Origin: Micromonospora antibiotica
GTDB lineage: Bacteria; Actinomycetota; Actinomycetes; Mycobacteriales; Micromonosporaceae
Direction of reading: 5' to 3'
Length of the DNA stretch: 64,000 bases
NCBI RefSeq assembly: GCF_017599305.1
Contig: NZ_JAGFWR010000005.1
Location: 1-64,000, forward strand
Shown: positions 61,412 to 64,000 of the stretch, piece after piece
Numbering within the stretch: position 1 is the stretch's first letter
Layout of the letters: the number at the start of each line of letters is the position of its first letter
Notes under the pieces: model-generated
The model's input: the letters and a program-made list of their open reading frames with translations, nothing else
Databases searched by the model: none
What the model was told of the DNA's origin: nothing
Position numbers and translations under genes: made by a program

Positions 61412-61615
61412 CTCCGTCGGGCCCCCTTCCCGCCGGCGCCCTGCCGACCGTGCTGACGCTAGGGACGGCGACGGCGGGGCACATCGGGGAACGGCCCCGG
61501 CCCACCCCGGACGCCGCGGAGGCGGCCGGGTCGGGTCGCCCGGGACGACCGACCGGGTGGATCAGCGTAAATCCGGCAGAGGCCCGGAGTGCCGTCGGCG
61601 CGGCACACCGGTGCA

Positions 61616-61635
61616 ACCCCGAACCGGGTCGGGGT
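61616..61635 (-). terminator. Weak hairpin at the mutM stop
   Basis: ACCCCGA (61616-61622) pairs with TCGGGGT (61629-61635), overlapping the first base of the mutM stop (61635-61637). The stem is seven pairs. Confidence 0.4.
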
Positions 61636-62492
61636 CACCCCCTGAGGGCACCCCGGGGGCGGGGCTGACAGCGCGGGCAGCTGTACGACGACCGGTTCAT
61701 GAACGCCTCCCGGCGGATCGGCGCCCCGCAACGCCGGCAGGGTTCCCCTTCCCGGCCGTAGGCGTTGAGCGACCTGTCGAAGTAGCCGCTCTCCCCGTTG
61801 ACGTTGACGTACAGGTCGTCGAAGCTCGTGCCGCCCTGCTTGATCGCCTCGGCCAGGACGTCCCGTACGTGCCCGAGCAGCCGACCCGCGGCGGGGGCGG
61901 TCACCGCGTCGGTGGGGCGGGCCCCGTGCAGCCGGGCCCGCCACAGCGCCTCGTCGGCGTAGATGTTGCCCACCCCGGAGATCAGTGTCTGGTCCAGCAG
62001 GGCCCGTTTGACCTCCGTACGCCGTCGGCGCAGGGCGGTGACGAACCCGGTGTCGGAGAATTCCGGGTCCATCGGGTCGCGGGCGATGTGCGCGATCTCG
62101 GCGGGCAGAACGGCGCTGCCCTCGCTGACCGCCAGCCCACCGAACGTCCGCTGGTCGACGAAGCGCAGTTGCGGGCCGTCGTCGGCGAACCGGAACCGGA
62201 CCCGCAGGTGCAGCTCGTCGGCCGCCTCGGCCGGCTGGAGCAGCAACTGCCCCGACATGCCCAGGTGGCCGACGAGCGCGTCACCGCTGTCCAGTGGCAG
62301 CCAGAGGTACTTGCCGCGCCGCCGCACGTCGGTCACCGTCCGGCCGGCGAGCACGTCGGCGAAGTGCGCCGGGCCGGGGACGTGTCGCCGCACGGCCCGG
62401 GGGTGGCGCACCTCCACCGTCGAGATCCGTCGACCGGTGACCCACTGGGCCAGCCCCTGCCGCACCGTCTCGACCTCGGGCAGTTCAGGCAC
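61635..62492 (-). CDS. mutM: Formamidopyrimidine-DNA glycosylase
   Basis: Encodes 285 residues. The mature N-terminal [13 protein letters not shown] supplies the catalytic Pro and Glu; DDRGK-like RRRGKYLWL holds the beta-elimination Lys region; and the zinc finger [13 protein letters not shown]...CPRCQ is intact. It removes 8-oxoguanine. It starts at GTG 62492 and overlaps the end of rnc by 8 bases, the conserved rnc-mutM pair. Confidence 0.95.
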   Translation of the reverse strand: MPELPEVETVRQGLAQWVTGRRISTVEVRHPRAVRRHVPGPAHFADVLAGRTVTDVRRRGKYLWLPLDSGDALVGHLGMSGQLLLQPAEAADELHLRVRFRFADDGPQLRFVDQRTFGGLAVSEGSAVLPAEIAHIARDPMDPEFSDTGFVTALRRRRTEVKRALLDQTLISGVGNIYADEALWRARLHGARPTDAVTAPAAGRLLGHVRDVLAEAIKQGGTSFDDLYVNVNGESGYFDRSLNAYGREGEPCRRCGAPIRREAFMNRSSYSCPRCQPRPRGALRG

Positions 62493-63282
62493 GACCCAGA
62501 CCCGCCTCGGCGGTCTCGTCGGCCGCCGGCTCCTGCGCGTCGGGTGGCGCGGCGTCCGCGCGGTCCCGCTCGGCCTGCGCGGTCAGCTCCCGCCAGGCCG
62601 CGTCGGCGGCCCGCTGTTCGGCCTCCTTCTTACTGCGCCCCTCGGATCCGCCGTAGCGGTTGCCGGCCACCACCACCCAGGCCGTGAAGGTCTTCAGGTG
62701 GTCGGGTCCGGTGCCCTCGATCCGGTACTCGGGCACGCCCAGCCCCAGCGCGGCGGTCAGCTCCTGGAGGCTGGTCTTCCAGTCCAGGGCGGCGCCCCGG
62801 CCCGCCGACTCGGCCATCAGCGGATCGAACAGCCGGTGGATGACCTCCGCTGCGGTGTCCAGCCCGTACTGGAGGTAGATCGCGCCGAGCAGCGCCTCCA
62901 GGGTGTCGGCGAGGATGCTCGCCTTGTCCCGGCCGCCGGTGCTCTCCTCCCCCTTGCCGAGCAGCAGGTAGGCGCCGAGCCCGTCGGGGCCGAGCCCCCG
63001 GGCGACGTCGGCCAGGGCACGCATGTTGACCACGCTGGCCCGCAGCTTCGCCAGTTGCCCCTCGGGCAGGTCCGGGTGGTTGCGGAACAACGCCGTGGTG
63101 ATCACCACGCCGAGCACCGAGTCACCGAGGAACTCCAGCCGCTCGTTGGTCGGCAGCCCACCGTTCTCGTAGGCGTACGACCGGTGGGTCAACGCCCGCT
63201 CCAGCAGCTCGGGGTCGAGGGTCACCCCGAACGCCGTCTCCAGGTGGGCGACGGGCGCGCGCCGCCGCTTGTCGTTGGTCAT
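62485..63282 (-). CDS. rnc: Ribonuclease III
   Basis: Encodes 265 residues. The catalytic signature is [17 protein letters not shown], and the second acidic residues are in [15 protein letters not shown]. The C-terminal double-stranded-RNA-binding domain is [20 protein letters not shown] to [18 protein letters not shown] 25-residue acidic tail follows. It processes rRNA and other duplex RNA. ATG 63282 has AGGTAGGAG upstream, overlapping the stop of the small ORF. Confidence 0.96.
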   Translation of the reverse strand: MTNDKRRRAPVAHLETAFGVTLDPELLERALTHRSYAYENGGLPTNERLEFLGDSVLGVVITTALFRNHPDLPEGQLAKLRASVVNMRALADVARGLGPDGLGAYLLLGKGEESTGGRDKASILADTLEALLGAIYLQYGLDTAAEVIHRLFDPLMAESAGRGAALDWKTSLQELTAALGLGVPEYRIEGTGPDHLKTFTAWVVVAGNRYGGSEGRSKKEAEQRAADAAWRELTAQAERDRADAAPPDAQEPAADETAEAGLGRA

Positions 63283-63286
63283 GCTC

Positions 63287-63394
63287 CTACCTCTGCTCCG
63301 TTCCCGCCGGCGGGGTACGCGGACTCATGGCCCGTACGCCGGTGACCTGTTCGTTCAGGACTGCGAGGCTGGCCGGCACACACCTGGTGCTCAT
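63287..63394 (-). CDS. 35-codon ORF between plsX and rnc (putative small protein)
   Basis: ATG 63394 overlaps the plsX stop by four bases (ATGA) and has GAGGAG seven bases upstream. The frame encodes 35 residues ([19 protein letters not shown], then [16 protein letters not shown]) and ends at TAG four bases before the rnc start. The tight joins and strong ribosome site favour translation. It does not match L32, the small ribosomal protein often encoded near here, and I do not recognise it. It may be a true small protein or a relay that keeps rnc translationally coupled to plsX. Confidence 0.55.
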   Translation of the reverse strand: MSTRCVPASLAVLNEQVTGVRAMSPRTPPAGTEQR

Positions 63395-64000
63395 GGCCGT
63401 CTCCTCGGCTCGCGGCGATCCGCACCGGGAGGATCGGACCCGGCCGATGCCTGCGGGTCCTCCTGGTCGGTGCCGCCGCCGGTCGGCAGGCCGGCGATCT
63501 GTTCCCGGACCCGGTCGGTGGCCCGGCGACGCCACAGGTGGGCGGCCAGGGCGATGCCGGAGGCGACGTCGTCGGGGGTCGCCGCGCCGTGGCAGACCAC
63601 CACGGTGCCGGCCACCCCGAGCAGGGCCGCCGCCCGCGGGGCGTCACCGCCGGCGGGTGGGCCCCCGGTCATCGTGTACGCCCCCTCGATGGCCTTGAGC
63701 AGGACGTTACCGGTGAAACCGTCGGTTACCACCACGTCGGCGCGCAGGCCGAGCGTCACGTCGTAGCCCTCGACCAGCCCGACGTAGCGGGCGGCGCAGG
63801 GCAGTGGGGCGGCGGCGAGGAGGGGGTCGGCGGTGCGGCGGGGGCGGTCCCCCTTGCCGGTCTCGGTGCCCACCGAGAGCAGGCCGACCCGGGGTGCGAC
63901 GATGGCGTGCGCGACGGCGGCGTAGGCCGCGCCGAGCACGGCGTGCCGGGCCAGGGTGGCCGGGCGGGGCTCCAGCGAGCCGCCGACGTCGAGCAGGATC
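63391..64000 (-). CDS. plsX: Phosphate acyltransferase PlsX (3' part; runs off the window)
   Basis: The last 202 codons are visible. Motifs ILLDVGGSLEPRPATLARHA, VGLLSVGTETGKGD, GLVEGYDVTLGLRADVVVTD and GFTGNVLLKAIEGAYTM match PlsX, which makes acyl-phosphate from acyl-ACP for phospholipid synthesis. The C-terminus has a disordered tail (TGGGTDQEDPQASAGSDPPG). Order plsX-(small ORF)-rnc-mutM is the usual one. Confidence 0.93.
   Translation of the reverse strand, partial: ILLDVGGSLEPRPATLARHAVLGAAYAAVAHAIVAPRVGLLSVGTETGKGDRPRRTADPLLAAAPLPCAARYVGLVEGYDVTLGLRADVVVTDGFTGNVLLKAIEGAYTMTGGPPAGGDAPRAAALLGVAGTVVVCHGAATPDDVASGIALAAHLWRRRATDRVREQIAGLPTGGGTDQEDPQASAGSDPPGADRREPRRRP

Overview
This window is chromosomal DNA from a high-GC actinomycete, most likely Micromonosporaceae (Micromonospora or a close relative). 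The evidence is GC-rich wobble positions throughout, frequent GTG starts, GGAGG-type ribosome sites, four-base stop/start overlaps, and gene neighbourhoods typical of the order: amtB-glnB-glnD next to ffh, rpsP-KH-rimM-trmD-rplS-lepB-rnhB-DUF2469, yraN-comM-dprA-xerC, and rpsB-tsf-pyrH-frr-cdsA-rlmN. No tRNA, rRNA, CRISPR array, phage or intact insertion sequence was recognised.

Layout. 1-477 holds the tail of an unknown gene, a perfect 18-bp palindrome and low-complexity repeats. 478-4958 is accessory: a CrtI-like FAD oxidoreductase, a TMEM175-type membrane protein, and an MBL-fold/Rieske protein resembling CMP-sialic acid hydroxylase with its domains in the opposite order. 4959-12736 is mostly minus strand: translation and lipid genes rpsB, tsf, pyrH, frr, cdsA and rlmN, then a DivIVA-like protein. 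13208-22547 holds a repeat-rich membrane protein, a plus-strand block yraN-ORF61-comM-dprA-serine hydrolase-xerC, an aminotransferase and an M23 peptidase. 22773-36509 is a sulfite-oxidase-like enzyme, then a long minus-strand housekeeping run (ffh, Uma2, amidohydrolase, proS, DUF402, rpsP to rplS, two signal peptidases, NUDIX, rnhB, DUF2469). 36998-43393 is nitrogen control (amtB-glnB-glnD), an APH-like kinase and ftsY. 43542-51190 is a plus-strand accessory block: PhoD-like phosphatase, MarR regulator, DHA2 efflux pump, universal stress protein, DinB-like protein and a membrane-anchored NB-ARC/TPR protein. 51207-64000 is smc with a HAD hydrolase, a small coiled-coil protein, a CAP-domain protein, a GH114-like lipoprotein, an MMPL transporter, then mutM, rnc, a 35-codon ORF and the 3' part of plsX.

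How they work together. The conserved core covers ribosome assembly (S2, S16, L19, RimM, TrmD, RlmN, Frr, RNase III), co-translational export (Ffh, FtsY, two LepB), chromosome maintenance (SMC, XerC, DprA, ComM, RNase HII, MutM) and ammonium sensing (AmtB, PII, GlnD). Accessory genes are dropped between these islands.

The most unusual signals are non-coding. A GATCAAGAGG-core inverted repeat occurs three times around glnD: two near-identical 60-bp copies lie just past its 3' end, and a third forms a 19-bp perfect stem that includes the glnD start codon. Other points of interest are a 31-bp inverted repeat abutting a 7-bp tandem array upstream of proS, two DnaA-box-like pairs with the same 19-bp pitch, a coupled ORF of nine-residue repeats between yraN and comM, a strong-RBS 35-codon ORF between plsX and rnc, and an M23 peptidase ORF running antisense through most of the neighbouring aminotransferase gene.
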